From Oscheius onirici (Eukaryota; Nematoda; Chromadorea; Rhabditida; Rhabditidae), in the NCBI GenBank assembly GCA_932521025.1, contig OW051472.1, forward strand, positions 248,001 to 312,000: a stretch of 64,000 bases of DNA, read 5' to 3'. Of the stretch, positions 35,901 to 45,652 are shown in pieces (positions within the stretch are counted from its first letter, which is position 1; every line of letters starts with the position of its first letter). The notes under the pieces are model-generated. The model worked only from the letters and a program-made list of their open reading frames with translations, ran no database searches and had not been told where the DNA came from. The position numbers were made by a program, and so were the translations under genes.

Positions 35901-37502
35901 ACGGTTTTCAACAAACGTCAAATGATAGCGTGAATGATACTTGGACGGTTTGAGTCAGTCTCTTCTCGACTTTAGTCTTGTAAGCTGACCAAATAACATG
36001 ACCAAAAATTACCATTTCTTGGAAAACGACAAATATGGCCAAACGAGGAAACCACACACAAAATGCAAACAGTGGCCAGTTTCAAGGTATGTTACGTGGT
36101 GTCCACGCATGGGATTCACTCCACTGGGGTGATTTTTCTATGCATTTCGGTCTCCACGGGGTGCTGTGTGGGGTTTCCGTGGTGTGAATGCCACGCGTGG
36201 ACCTCACGATGGTTACCTTGGAACTGGCGACAGAACTTGTCAACCGACGTATTGCCTGCTTATTAGGCAAGTTGGTAAGCAAAAGTTCTTAGTAATCGAA
36301 GTTCCAGAAACAAACCTGTTCCTCATAAGGAAGCCTAGCCGTGAGCATGATAAGTGTCTTCTCATGCCAGCGTGTTCTCCGCTCTCTCATCTCGTCTCGG
36401 AAAAACTGCAAAGATTCCGGAGCGTGTTTTTTTCGTCGAATGATCGTCGGCATCTGCTCTTCGCCTTCGGGAACTGCCACCATAGCTTCCTCGACAACAG
36501 TCTCATCCGTGACCAGCTCGTCAATCTCAAGAGACAAGACAATACAATGAAAATGGGTAATGCCCTACTCCAAGATCAAGATGCTTCCGCATCTTGGCAA
36601 AAATCTCCTCGTACTCCTTCTCGTCGAGAAGAATATCCGGCTCGTACATGTTTATGATGGTTAGATATCGCTCGAAGTGAGATTTATACTGGGCTGTTGG
36701 GACTTGGAGAAGACGATCGTAGATTTCGGCCACTTTGCGCCAGTTGCCTCGAGACTCGTGCCAGGCGATCGCCTCGTTCCACAGTCTGTCGCTGTTGAAC
36801 TCATATCCGGCATGATCCAGAGCGTCGTCGTACAATCTGAAGGCTTGTTTGTATTTAAAAACAGCTCCAAGACATACTTGTGAAGCTTCTCGTTGCCTTC
36901 TGGCGAAATTGCCGCGAGTTCTCTCAAGAAGGCGAGAAATCCGAGCCAAAGATCGATCGACAGCGGGATCTGTGTCAGTCCTCGTTCATACACCTGAATT
37001 CGGGCTTTACAAGATCATGAATAGCTACAAACCCTCATGCTCTCTGTAAGTTTTTGATTTCGGCGCTCCATGTCGGCAAACTTCTTCCAAAAGCCGTAGC
37101 AAAAGGGGTATCTGTCGAGAAAGCGGTCGAAGACGTTTCGGGCAACTGTCAGCTCATTCTAAGACAAATTATGTGTGAAAGACACAAAAAATGACTTACA
37201 TATTGATCCACAAGGTTCAGGAGATGCATCCACGCGTCAAAGTTACTCTTGTCCTTCTTGACCTGGGCCCAGGAATCTTGAATGCTGGCCTGGCTGGTCA
37301 ACGACGTCGGAGAAGCACTAAAATATCGAAACTTAGCGGAATATCGAAACTTTGTTGGAAAATTTAAGAAAAAAATGGTAGAAACTTGCCTTCTGGACCG
37401 TGAGCGCTGCTTGCGAAAAGGAGATCGTCCTCGCGGACTCCGAGAACGTCGGCGGCTCTTCCTATGTGGCGATCGGCTCCTCGATCGTGATTGGGAGCGC
37501 AT
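32930..37502 (-). CDS. PRPF39: Pre-mRNA-processing factor 39 (U1 snRNP-associated)
   Basis: Thirteen exons (37390-37502, 37200-37317, 37033-37158, 36878-36993, 36569-36836, 36316-36525, 35562-35726, 35396-35522, 34986-35100, 34325-34562, 34076-34281, 33021-33124, 32930-32979) give 651 aa, close to the usual 650-670. The N-terminus is RS-rich ([19 protein letters not shown]). Then come HAT helical repeats, for example [50 protein letters not shown] and YARWSHKKK...ARNIYERA. A charged segment and a Gly/Tyr-rich tail ([13 protein letters not shown]) end the protein. PRPF39 bridges U1 snRNP and 5' splice-site recognition. Intron 1 uses a GC donor (AG|GCAAGT). Confidence 0.92.
33803..33865. repeat. 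Small hairpin in a PRPF39 intron
   Basis: CGGTCAGGTCTGAC and its complement are separated by about 30 bp in PRPF39 intron 11. No further function seen. Confidence 0.5.
34655..34820 (-). other. Coding-like fragment inside a PRPF39 intron
   Basis: The minus strand reads [20 protein letters not shown], then a basic run ([20 protein letters not shown]), open for about 55 codons within intron 9. It cannot be spliced into PRPF39 in phase because exon 9 joins exon 10 directly. It may be a gene fragment or an alternative exon; the family is not recognised. Confidence 0.35.
36085..36215. repeat. CCACGC(A/G)TGG-rich repeat in a PRPF39 intron
   Basis: This contains an internal inverted repetition of GTGGTGTCCACGCATGG-type sequence and GTGTGGGGTTTCCGTGG. 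It is non-coding and lies in intron 6. Confidence 0.4.
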
Positions 37503-37981
37503 TTTGCTTCTAAAGCTTGATTTTAGTGAAAAAAGACGAAAGAAGAAGATCAGAAACCGGTAGACATGAGAAGAGGAAAGATTTTGGATTTTCAGTTGCG
37601 AGAAGTGTACAGGTGTTGTCTTCGCAAGTGTTCATGCAAATGAACCGAAAAATGCGTAAATCAGCCATAAAATGAGCGAAGAAGTTGTGAATGACGAGAA
37701 GAAACAAAATACTCGGCGTTGCAGGTTTCAATACCTTTTTCATCACTTACTATGGCTATTGTAAACATTTGTATCAAGATACTGCTGAGTTTGTGCGAAA
37801 AAAAAAACAAAGAAATTGTGGTAAACAGCCTGAAAAAAAATGGAAGAGAACAAGCGAAAGACAGAAATTCCTCCGAGGAAATTCGATTTGAAAAGTATCG
37901 ATTGCGCGCGTTTTGAACCCACCTGTTCAAACGGTAAAAATTATTTTCTTCGAAAATTCAGTGGATTGAAAATTCAGTGGG

Positions 37982-38459
37982 CAGAGATGTTCGGATCCGG
38001 ATACCGGATATCCGAAACCGGATAAATCCAGTACTTTTTGATCCGGAAATCCGATACCCGAAAATTATCCGGTCAAAATTTCCGTCCGGATAATTATCCG
38101 AAAAATTATCCGGTACGAAAACTATCAGAAATCGGATTTTTTTGACCGGATATTCCGGATAATTCCGATTAATTTTTTTGGAATTTCTACCTGGGAAACT
38201 AACGATTTTCGCCTTTGTTCTACTACCTAGTTTAGATGCATTTATCGTATGTTCACTCGATGTTTCTTCATTACTTTTTTTTTTTTAGTTTTCTCAGTCA
38301 TGACCGGATTATCCGGTTTCGGATATCCAAAACCGGATAATCCGGTCTATTTTAGATATCCGATCGAACAAAAATTTTCCGGATATCTGGTATCCGATAT
38401 CCGATCGAAAATTATTTTTTCGGATATCCGGTTGAAAAAATATTATCCAAACATCCCTG
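37982..38459. mobile_element. hAT-like palindromic MITE
   Basis: The 478 bp is dominated by GGATATCCGG-type palindromes. The ends are CAG(A/G)GATGTT(C/T)GGAT and complement, matching hAT-type CAG termini. No ORF. No convincing 8-bp target duplication was seen. Confidence 0.6.
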
Positions 38460-38578
38460 TTGTCTGGCCTTCAAAATGAGTTCTCTCCCAAAAAATTAGA
38501 TAATATGTAAGATATACTACGAATCGTAACGAGTAAGGAACAATAGAACGAACATGGAAAGTAAAATTCATTATTTCA

Positions 38579-40610
38579 TTAACTGGCAACCAATTTTCTT
38601 TTCCTCCTGCTTGTTCTCACAGGCAGTCCTTCTTCTTCGTGCTCAAGCTTGATCTCTCTCGAGTCAAAAATGTTTACCGAGTTCAAAGGATTCTCTTCTA
38701 ACTTTACGGAAACAATCTCTTGATCATCCTGAAGAGTGTAGTGTTCTCTCAACTCATAGCCTTACCATTTCCATCGGAAGTACTTGCTTCAGTCTGGATT
38801 TTCTCTGGGAAGGTCCATTTTTCTTTGTTACATATTGTCCAGCCGTTACTCTGTCGTAGGAAGTAGATGGCTGGACAAGCTCTTTTGGAAAGAGCTTCGC
38901 TACCATTCGATCTACGTGATTCTGGTCTTCTTCGCTTCTAGAATGACAGTCATTAGATAGTGAGACAGAGGGACGGAGTCATACAGTTCTGCTATACTCA
39001 CAAGTCTTCTCTGTCCTTGCAGATTGGAAATCCTCCTGCGTGATGCATTGCGCGGTTGTGCATGAAGAAACTGTCCTTTTCTGTGAATGTTGCCTGACAC
39101 TTGGAGCAAGTTATCCACGTCAAATGACTGTGATTGAGCGCGTGTTCAAATTTTAGCTGCTCTTCCATCGGCCCTTTCGATATACAGCTATTACACTTGG
39201 CGCATTTCAGTCGTACAGGCGCGTTTTTGTAATATTTCCTGGATCTGAATATATTTGTTGAAAAGGAGAAGAAGGAAGCATTACATTTCTGGCTTCAGTT
39301 GGAAGTAATAGTAAATGACGTCGCGGACTTCTGAAGGAAGATGGTCGTCAGGAATCGTCAGAGATTCTTGTTCTGATTGGGGGAAACACTGTTCAAGCTG
39401 TGTCAGGAAACGATTCGCTTCAGAGGGGTCTCTAAAAATTCTTTTTCTTTCATCGAAGACGGATAGTATAGTGGCAAGGTTTCTCTGTCTCCCTGCAGAA
39501 TAGACACTCACATAACAGCCGGGATAGGTACAGCCATAGTCCCTCCATTATGCGTCTCAACTAAATGATCGTACAAAACTCCTTTGATCCGTTCCTGTTT
39601 TCCACAATAGGGGCATTCATACCGGACAGGAGCTAAATGCTGCAGTACATGATTACACTTCTGACTCCATTCCGTCTGAGGTTTGTATCTTACACTCTGT
39701 GTACATATCTGAATCAGTTTTCAGCAAGAAATGAAGTGGAACTCACGCAACAGTTGATTTCAAAGGTGCTACTGATAGAAGGCTTAGAATGGGCTTCGAA
39801 ATTGAAATCGGTCGGTTTTTCGTCTACAAGGAAGGTCACTTGACAGCATTTATATCACCTTGGAAAATCATCTGTCCCTCAAAATATGGTTCATCTTCGC
39901 CAATTTGCTCTCCTAGAAGATCCAAGGCGGACACGCCGACATTGTCCTCGTAACAAGGGTCATTTTCTCCATTTGAACTACTTGAGGAAACCCAACAGAA
40001 TCTATTTTACCCAGAATAAAATAAAGAAATTACCTGGGAAAGAGTTTCCTGAATATCTTCCTCTTCAACTTGGGGTTCACCTAGAGGGAAGCACTTTTGT
40101 CCTCTTTGAAGCTATATAAATTTTGATTCAATTGAGAAAAAACCAACCAGATCGTCTCGAATCCGTTCAAAGGCAGCTTTTGACTGACAACGCACCACTG
40201 CGTACATTGCCTTGGAAACGATACGCGGCACGTGGATAAACCTAACAGTAACTGGTTTGAAAAAATTGAACTGAAATATTTTTGGTCTGTTAGACGTCAA
40301 AATAAGAAATTTGAAAGTTTGGAGAACCGCCTCTGAGGAGGCGTGGCTAAAGCGGGGCGGCTGCGTCGCGGCAGCTGTTTTTACAAGGGCATGCATTCGT
40401 GAAAACGAAGTTCAGGAACACTCTGTCCTTTAAAAATACTCGATACAGAATTTTCTGGAAAAAAAAGCTTTCCAGATTATCTTCAGAGTTGACGGAGTGA
40501 ATAAATGACTCGAAATTTTCACTGTCGCTTCGAGCAAGAGGAACGTCGTCTCCAAAGAAGGAATCGTCAAAGCTACCGTCGAGAAGAAACATTTTTGAAG
40601 TATGTTCCAT
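38579..40610 (-). CDS. C2H2 zinc-finger protein
   Basis: Ten phase-consistent exons (40385-40610, 40148-40251, 40034-40080, 39859-39980, 39747-39823, 39512-39708, 39285-39431, 39002-39244, 38766-38937, 38579-38728) give 494 aa. The N-terminus is acidic. Finger-like units include YECPYCGKQERIKGVLYDH...H (exon 6) and, in exon 8, KCAKCN...H...H followed by CSKCQATFTEKDSFFMH...H. The C-terminus is basic (RTSRRKRKLVAS). Probably a nuclear DNA- or RNA-binding regulator; no closer family is recognised. The exon 1 to exon 2 junction is the least certain, though its phase fits. Confidence 0.7.
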
Positions 40611-41003
40611 GCTGAAATTGTAGATATATTGTAGATATATTGTTATTTTTGATATTTTGTTGTTTTTCTTCTTGTTACAGGAACTAGTCGTTTTCGAGGG
40701 AAAGGGGAACGCTGAGATGATTTGCAATCTCCTATCTCTGTTACTGTGCCTCAGTCTCACTGTCTTGGTTTGACTGTCTTTATGCCTATGTAACCCTGAC
40801 TCGTACCGTCTCTGTCTACCTCTCTCGTTGTCACTCTGTCCAACTGTCTCTTCCACCGACTCTTCCTGTCTCATTCGTCCTGTATCTCCGTTTCCTATGA
40901 TCTTTGTTCGAGACGACGTTCTGAGGAAAGGAGCATGTTTTCAGCTCTGCATCTAGAAGATGTTCAGAGGAAATATTTGAGAAAATAACTTTTCACGACG
41001 GGT

Positions 41004-41338
41004 TTATTTCAAGACAGTTGTGTCCGAGCTCTTCTTCTTCATGTTGTCCGACGACGACTGCGGCTGGGCCGTCTTCTCCTTGTTCTCCAGTGTGGCAATG
41101 ATTATTTGACCACTGTAGAGGTGGAAGTCGGGCTCGGCAATGAGCCGAAGGAGTCGTGACACTTCATTGGGACATCTGGAGAGGGCGACGATCTTCTGAG
41201 CTGTATGACAATCACTGGACATGATGAGCTGAAAGTAAGGTTTCCAGTGAAGATTGAGAAAAAGCTCACCCCATTGACTTGATATTCGCGCGACAGTCTG
41301 TCTTTGACCCCCTTTTCCGCACAAGCCAACGTCGTCAT
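41004..41338 (-). CDS. Uncharacterised 97-aa protein
   Basis: Two exons, 41270-41338 and 41004-41228, join in phase 0 across a 41-bp intron. The product begins MTTLACAEKGVKDRLSREY and contains an ordered-looking core (TAQKIVALSRCPNEVSRLLR, then LYSGQIIIATLE) and a Lys/Ser-rich tail. No domain recognised. The ATG lies only 28 bp after the stop of the secreted-peptide ORF upstream, with no splice acceptor between, so the true 5' end may differ or the two may share a transcript. Confidence 0.55.
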
Positions 41339-41366
41339 GGTGAGCGAGCTTCCGTGGTTGCCGCAC

Positions 41367-41570
41367 TCAGAAAGTAGCTGATGGATGGCTGTCGGTGTAG
41401 GTCTTGATAGTCCCGTGGTCTTCTACTCCCTGAGCGATTCCAGACTGATCGAGGGATTCTTCCCGATCCGCAATACGTTCTCCACTGTAGGCCAGCCCAT
41501 TTAGTTCTTCTACCTGAAGTTGTCCAGAGCCAACCGAGAGGAGATAGAACAGAAAGAGTAACAGTTTCAT
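41367..41570 (-). CDS. Small secreted protein, 67 aa
   Basis: Single-exon ORF with a clear signal peptide (MKLLLFLFYLLSVGSG) then a polar chain with no cysteines and no dibasic cleavage pairs, ending SATF. No family recognised. It lies immediately upstream of the 97-aa gene on the same strand. Confidence 0.5.
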   Translation of the reverse strand: MKLLLFLFYLLSVGSGQLQVEELNGLAYSGERIADREESLDQSGIAQGVEDHGTIKTYTDSHPSATF

Positions 41571-41824
41571 TTTGTTCTCCAGACAAGACGCTCCCTTTTA
41601 TTTGAGACAAAGTTGATAGTTGTTGTGACTTTCGTCTCAAACCGCACTATCTCCGTCAACAGTCTGTTTGATAAAGATCAGCGTCACGGTCTTTTCCATT
41701 TACAGAATGTTGAAAGAGGGATAGGTATCAGTCAGTGTTTTGAGATGGAATTTTCACTTTTTTTTTGGCGAACAACGTAAAAAGAGTAGTAAAAAAAGTG
41801 GGTTGTCTGTTCAATCCAGAAGAA

Positions 41825-42225
41825 ATGCATCATACTATTCTCACTTATTTTCCTCGGATTGACAGAGTGGATCAAGACCCGACAGATGCGTCGAACCGGA
41901 TGAATGAAAGAGAGTTTCAACAGCATGGAGACAATTGTGAGTAGAGGGAGGGAGAGGACAGAGAGACAGAAAAATAGTGGGGAGCAATGTCTGAATGTTT
42001 GAGCTTTTTGAAGATTCAGGCATTGACCGGGACAACCGGGATCTTGACCTGAATACAACAATCAGGACGGTTTTGATAGAGACAATTTCCAAGAACCGGG
42101 TCGTTTTCAAGGAAGAAATGGGGATGGTTCTCAGTTTCTTCGACAGTTTCGGGTCAAGAAGAGAGTGTGGATTCGAGAGAGAACGTTTCGTCAGTCCTTA
42201 TGGAGCCCCCGATAAATTCCACTGA
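41825..42225 (+). CDS. Possible small gene, unknown product
   Basis: Exons 41825-41936 and 42020-42225 join in phase to give 105 aa, rich in Asp, Arg and Asn, with no hydrophobic segment. AATAAA is present at about 42345. A second frame downstream reads LGPRSPFPGPFGFGPTGHG, so the real 3' exon may be different. Low certainty. Confidence 0.3.
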
Positions 42226-42353
42226 CCAAGAAGACATTTCGAAAGAAGATTTCTTGGACCACGAAGTCCTTTCCCCGGACCATTTGGATTCGGTCCAACG
42301 GGCCACGGAATGCCAATGTTCATGAGAAGGCGATTTTTTTAGACAATAAAGAA

Positions 42354-42675
42354 TTACACATCTAAGCATTCCATTTCAATTTCTTGCACGTAGCCGTCGT
42401 GTACTTCTCCGTTCTTAATTTCAGAGTAATTATCAGAGGAATCTTCCATGCTGCAGATGGCTAGAAATAGAAAGAGGACAAGGACTACTATTGCAATGAA
42501 AACGGCTCTGAAAACAGTTGAATTTAAAGTGTGAATCTCCATGAATCTCTCGACAAACTTACAAGGGTAATTGCGGGTTGTGAACGAGTACATCCTTCAG
42601 ATAAGTTCCATTACCATCGAGGCTGCCGTCCACAGTGTCAAAGTAAAGATTTTCAATGACGTGTGCCCGGGGCAT
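42354..42675 (-). CDS. Small single-pass membrane protein, 88 aa
   Basis: Exons 42563-42675 and 42354-42507 join in phase. The first encodes MPRAHVIENLYFDTVDG...VHNPQLPL. The second opens with a strong membrane segment (AVFIAIVVLVLFLFLAICS) followed by an acidic tail (MEDSSDNYSEIKNGE...). Likely a type II or III bitopic protein; no family recognised. A short upstream exon is possible because a CTCCAG acceptor lies just 5' of the ATG. Confidence 0.55.
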
Positions 42676-42866
42676 GTTTTCTTCTTCCACAGTCGACTGG
42701 AGAACAAAAGGAGGAAGATAATCTCTCTAGGGAGAGGGGGCTAATCTCTCAGTTGCCCAGGGTGATGGGTACAATTTACTTGATGACGCACAGATGAATC
42801 AAGAATTGACATTTATTGGAAGTATCTGTACAAGAGGATCAATTGGAGATTTTTTGGGAAAAATAG

Positions 42867-43218
42867 TTACTTTCCATAGTAGCCGCTGTAACCGTAGGGA
42901 CTGTAGCCGCCCTGGAAATGAGGAAAAGTGATAGTAGTCAAGTATACTCACGTAACCACCGTATCCACCATATCCCCCATACGATCCACCATAATTGTTG
43001 TAGCCATTATTCATATAGGCTCCAGTCTGTTCTCCATCAACAAATGCTTGTTCAATGGCCCTAACTTCTGAAAATCACTGGTTTTTCCCGTTTCCCTGTG
43101 GAGTCTGACCTGGCTAATAGGCTTGGAAAAAATAAGACCTACCTCCAGGAGCTACCCATCCCTGACAGAAGATGGTGACTGGAAGAAGAAGGAGAACTAA
43201 AAGTGACGAAAGACTCAT
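42867..43218 (-). CDS. Secreted Gly-Tyr-rich peptide precursor, 78 aa
   Basis: Exons 43143-43218, 42952-43067 and 42867-42911 join in phase. The signal peptide MSLSSLLVLLLLPVTIFC is followed by a short acidic stretch and then NNYGGSYGGYGGYGGY and a GGYSPYGYSGYYGK end. Secreted GGY-rich chains in nematodes include the caenacin/NLP-29-type antimicrobial peptides and some cuticle or eggshell proteins; the sequence does not decide between them. A promoter was not identified. Confidence 0.65.
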
Positions 43219-43518
43219 GACAGCTGATTGTCCACTCTCCCCTCTTCCCGCCATTTATAGGGGCAGCGTAAGTGTAAGCAAAGACCAAAATGTGGCGGAT
43301 GTTTCCAACAAATCAGTGCTGACTGTGTAAAACTTCAAGTGACGGGTCATGGAATTTGTAGTGCTGGTCGTTGTGGTCGTTCCTCTAACATTCTGAGCAA
43401 CACTTTTTTGCAAAAACTATAATCGTGAAAATATTTCCGCTCCTTCAGCTTCCTGCAAAAAAAAGCTCGCACTGTTGATTAAAGATTGAGCATTTAGTGA
43501 AAAGATTGTTCTATTCAG

Positions 43519-43658
43519 TGTGCTGCAAAGAGTCTCGACTTCATTATTCCCCAATTTTTTGCCCTTATTGCGGTTGCAGTCTATTTTGTGGTCGGAGGAG
43601 TTCTGCTGACAAAATGGGCAGTCTTTTGTTCGTCTTACTACAAACTGTTCCTAACTTG
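43519..43658 (+). CDS. Isolated membrane-segment exon, possible fragment of a channel-like gene
   Basis: Between a TTCAG acceptor and a TG|GTGAG donor the frame reads SLDFIIPQFFALIAVAVYFV, then VGGVLLTKW and SYYKLFLTW. This faintly resembles the region before the second pore of two-pore potassium channels, but no pore signature follows. No adjoining exons were found. Confidence 0.25.
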
Positions 43659-44226
43659 GTGAGTGACAGAGAACGCTCAGTTTCTGTCTCTGTCTAATGT
43701 TCGATATTATGATTCGACTTCTTGTATCCACTTTAAATTGCTCTCGCGTTTCTGTGTATCTGTGTGTGTCTGAAGCTTTTATTGAGGATAAGGAGGGGAG
43801 CTTTGTGCACAAATTAATTTTCAACAAGTCGCGACAGGAAAAGCAAGTGCGCGAAGTGTTCTAACGACTTTGGTAATTTCTTGCTGGGACTGTATGACTG
43901 GAACAGAGTGACAAGGGGAGATTGGAACGGACAGTAGGACTGAGACTCACTAAAGCTAGGAACGGGGCCGGGCGACCCGTTCAGGTCCTACATTTTGAAA
44001 TTAGGCTTGGGAAGGAGCGGGTTCCAATACAATTTTGGTAGTTTCTTTGGAGGGTCAAGGAGAGTGCCTGGAGGAGAGTAACAAAGGAGGAATGAAAGGG
44101 AAACCACGACTAGGGCTCCGTGACAGAACGAAGTCATGAATTTATACTTTAGCCCTGGAAGGTCGTTGCCAACCTTGTCAGTTAAAAACTCTCGTAGAAA
44201 AGTCCTTCATCTCTTCCAAGAAGAAC
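43659..44226. other. No gene seen
   Basis: Intergenic; no supported ORF or RNA gene. Confidence 0.4.
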
Positions 44227-45401
44227 ATGACAGAAGTTTGCCTCCTCATCCACAGTCTCTTCACCTTTGCGGCAGAATTATTCGCCTCCATTCTCATCAT
44301 CATACCCTGCTGCTTCCTCTCCGCATACACAATGATCCTCTGCAGTGGTGAGCTGAAAACAATCCTCTGCATCAGAAAGATGAAAACTACACGACTTCCA
44401 TCTGTTACGGGCAGCTGTCTAGTCAAACACTTGTTAGTTGAACTTTTTGTTCCCCACAGGAGGTTTTGAAAGCGAACTTTTTGCAACTTACGCCAAATTT
44501 ATAAGTACTTGTCAACTTGACTTTGACAAGTTTTTGACTTGTCGACTTCAAAGGCTTCTGCCAGAAGTCATTGTGTTCTCGTCAGTGCTCCTAGAAGGTC
44601 GTCAGCTTCAAATCTACCTCAACCGTCAGCTCGTCGTCTACTTCTACCAGGTCAGGATATTTTTTCTACCAAACCACAGTGACAATGCTGACAGACAATT
44701 TTTTCGTGCTACCTTTTGTTTTAACTGGAAGAGAGACGGCAAAAGTGACGCTCAGTTCGTGAATCCGCCACGTTTTGACAGCCTTCGGGTAAAGACACGC
44801 TCGGTTTTTCCTTCGGCTTCCAAGGGCATCTCCATGAGTCCATAGCGGTGTTTGGTATAGCTTGTGGAGATACTGGGAGCTGGAAAGACTGTAAGTTCTC
44901 TCGACCAACGCTAAAAGTACTAACAGCTTTGACAGTTTTGGTAGAAGACAGTGTTTTTGAGTTGGTTTTCTGCCCTATTTCCTTCAGGAATGCCGCAATG
45001 GATACCTTCTGGATGCCCGAATCGAGAGCTGCTGGTAGAAATGACAAAAGGTAGCACGAAAAAATTGTCTGTCAGCACTGTCAGCATTGTCACTGTGATT
45101 TGGTAGAAAAAATATCCTGACCTGGTAGAAGTAGACGACGAGCTGACGGTTGAGGTAGATTTGAAGCTGACGACCTTCTAGGAGCACTGACGAGAACACA
45201 ATGGCTTCTGGCAGAAGCCTTTGAAGTCGACAAGTCAAAAACTTGTCAAAGTCAAGTTGACAAGTACTTATAAATTTGGCGTAAGTTGCAAAAAGTTCGC
45301 TTTCAAAACCTCCTGTGGGGAACAAAAAGTTCAACTAACAGTGGTATTGCAAGTGTCCGGGACTTGGTCGTCTCGACCCGAGAGAGTTTTGTCCGAAATA
45401 G
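44227..45401 (+). CDS. Small membrane protein (77 aa) with an intron formed by a mobile element
   Basis: Exons 44227-44347, 44380-44432 and 45342-45401 join in phase. The product starts MTEVCLLIHSLFTFAAEL, has a long membrane segment (SILIIIPCCFLSAYTMILC), and a Cys-rich tail ending WYCKCPGLGRLDPREFCPK. Intron 1 is 32 bp with a weak acceptor. Intron 2 (44433-45341, 909 bp) is a complete inverted-repeat element: its GT is the second and third bases of the left terminus, and its AG is the last base of the right terminus plus one host base. Splicing gives Gln-Thr-Leu-Trp across the joint. No family is recognised; the model rests on phase, hydrophobicity and the immediate stop after the last exon. 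Confidence 0.5.
44432..45340. mobile_element. Terminal-inverted-repeat element, introner candidate
   Basis: Arms of about 290 bp (44432-44721 and 45047-45340) are near-perfect inverted copies, with termini TGTTAGTTGAACTTTTTG and complement. The unique centre (44722-45046) has a minus-strand ORF of 108 codons with no recognised domain; it could be captured host sequence. No target-site duplication is visible. The arms belong to the same family as 3300-5115 and 22060-22320. Confidence 0.8.
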
Positions 45402-45652
45402 TCATGACAACTCGATTAGAGACCAACGACCCGCTTATGTCATGTAGAACTTTCTCTTTGCTAAAACCAGTATTTTTACGCTGCAGTTCCATATTATTCT
45501 GGTACGTAATTGCGTACAAGACTATTCAAAAATTTGCCTTATTTTCTCGTCAAATTTTTGTCCATTTTTCTCTCAAAAGCATCCTTCTTTCATATTTTTC
45601 TCTAGGTAGTCACAACCAACATATCTTTTTCAGCCGACCAGTGGCTCGTGGA

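Noticed and set aside
40347-40874. 175-codon minus-strand ORF as a single exon
   Set aside because: Only the part from 40610 to 40385 fits the zinc-finger gene; the upstream part crosses a TTTCAG-like acceptor and is non-coding.
44721-45047. 108-codon ORF in the centre of the inverted-repeat element as a transposase
   Set aside because: No recognisable transposase motif; kept only as possible captured sequence.
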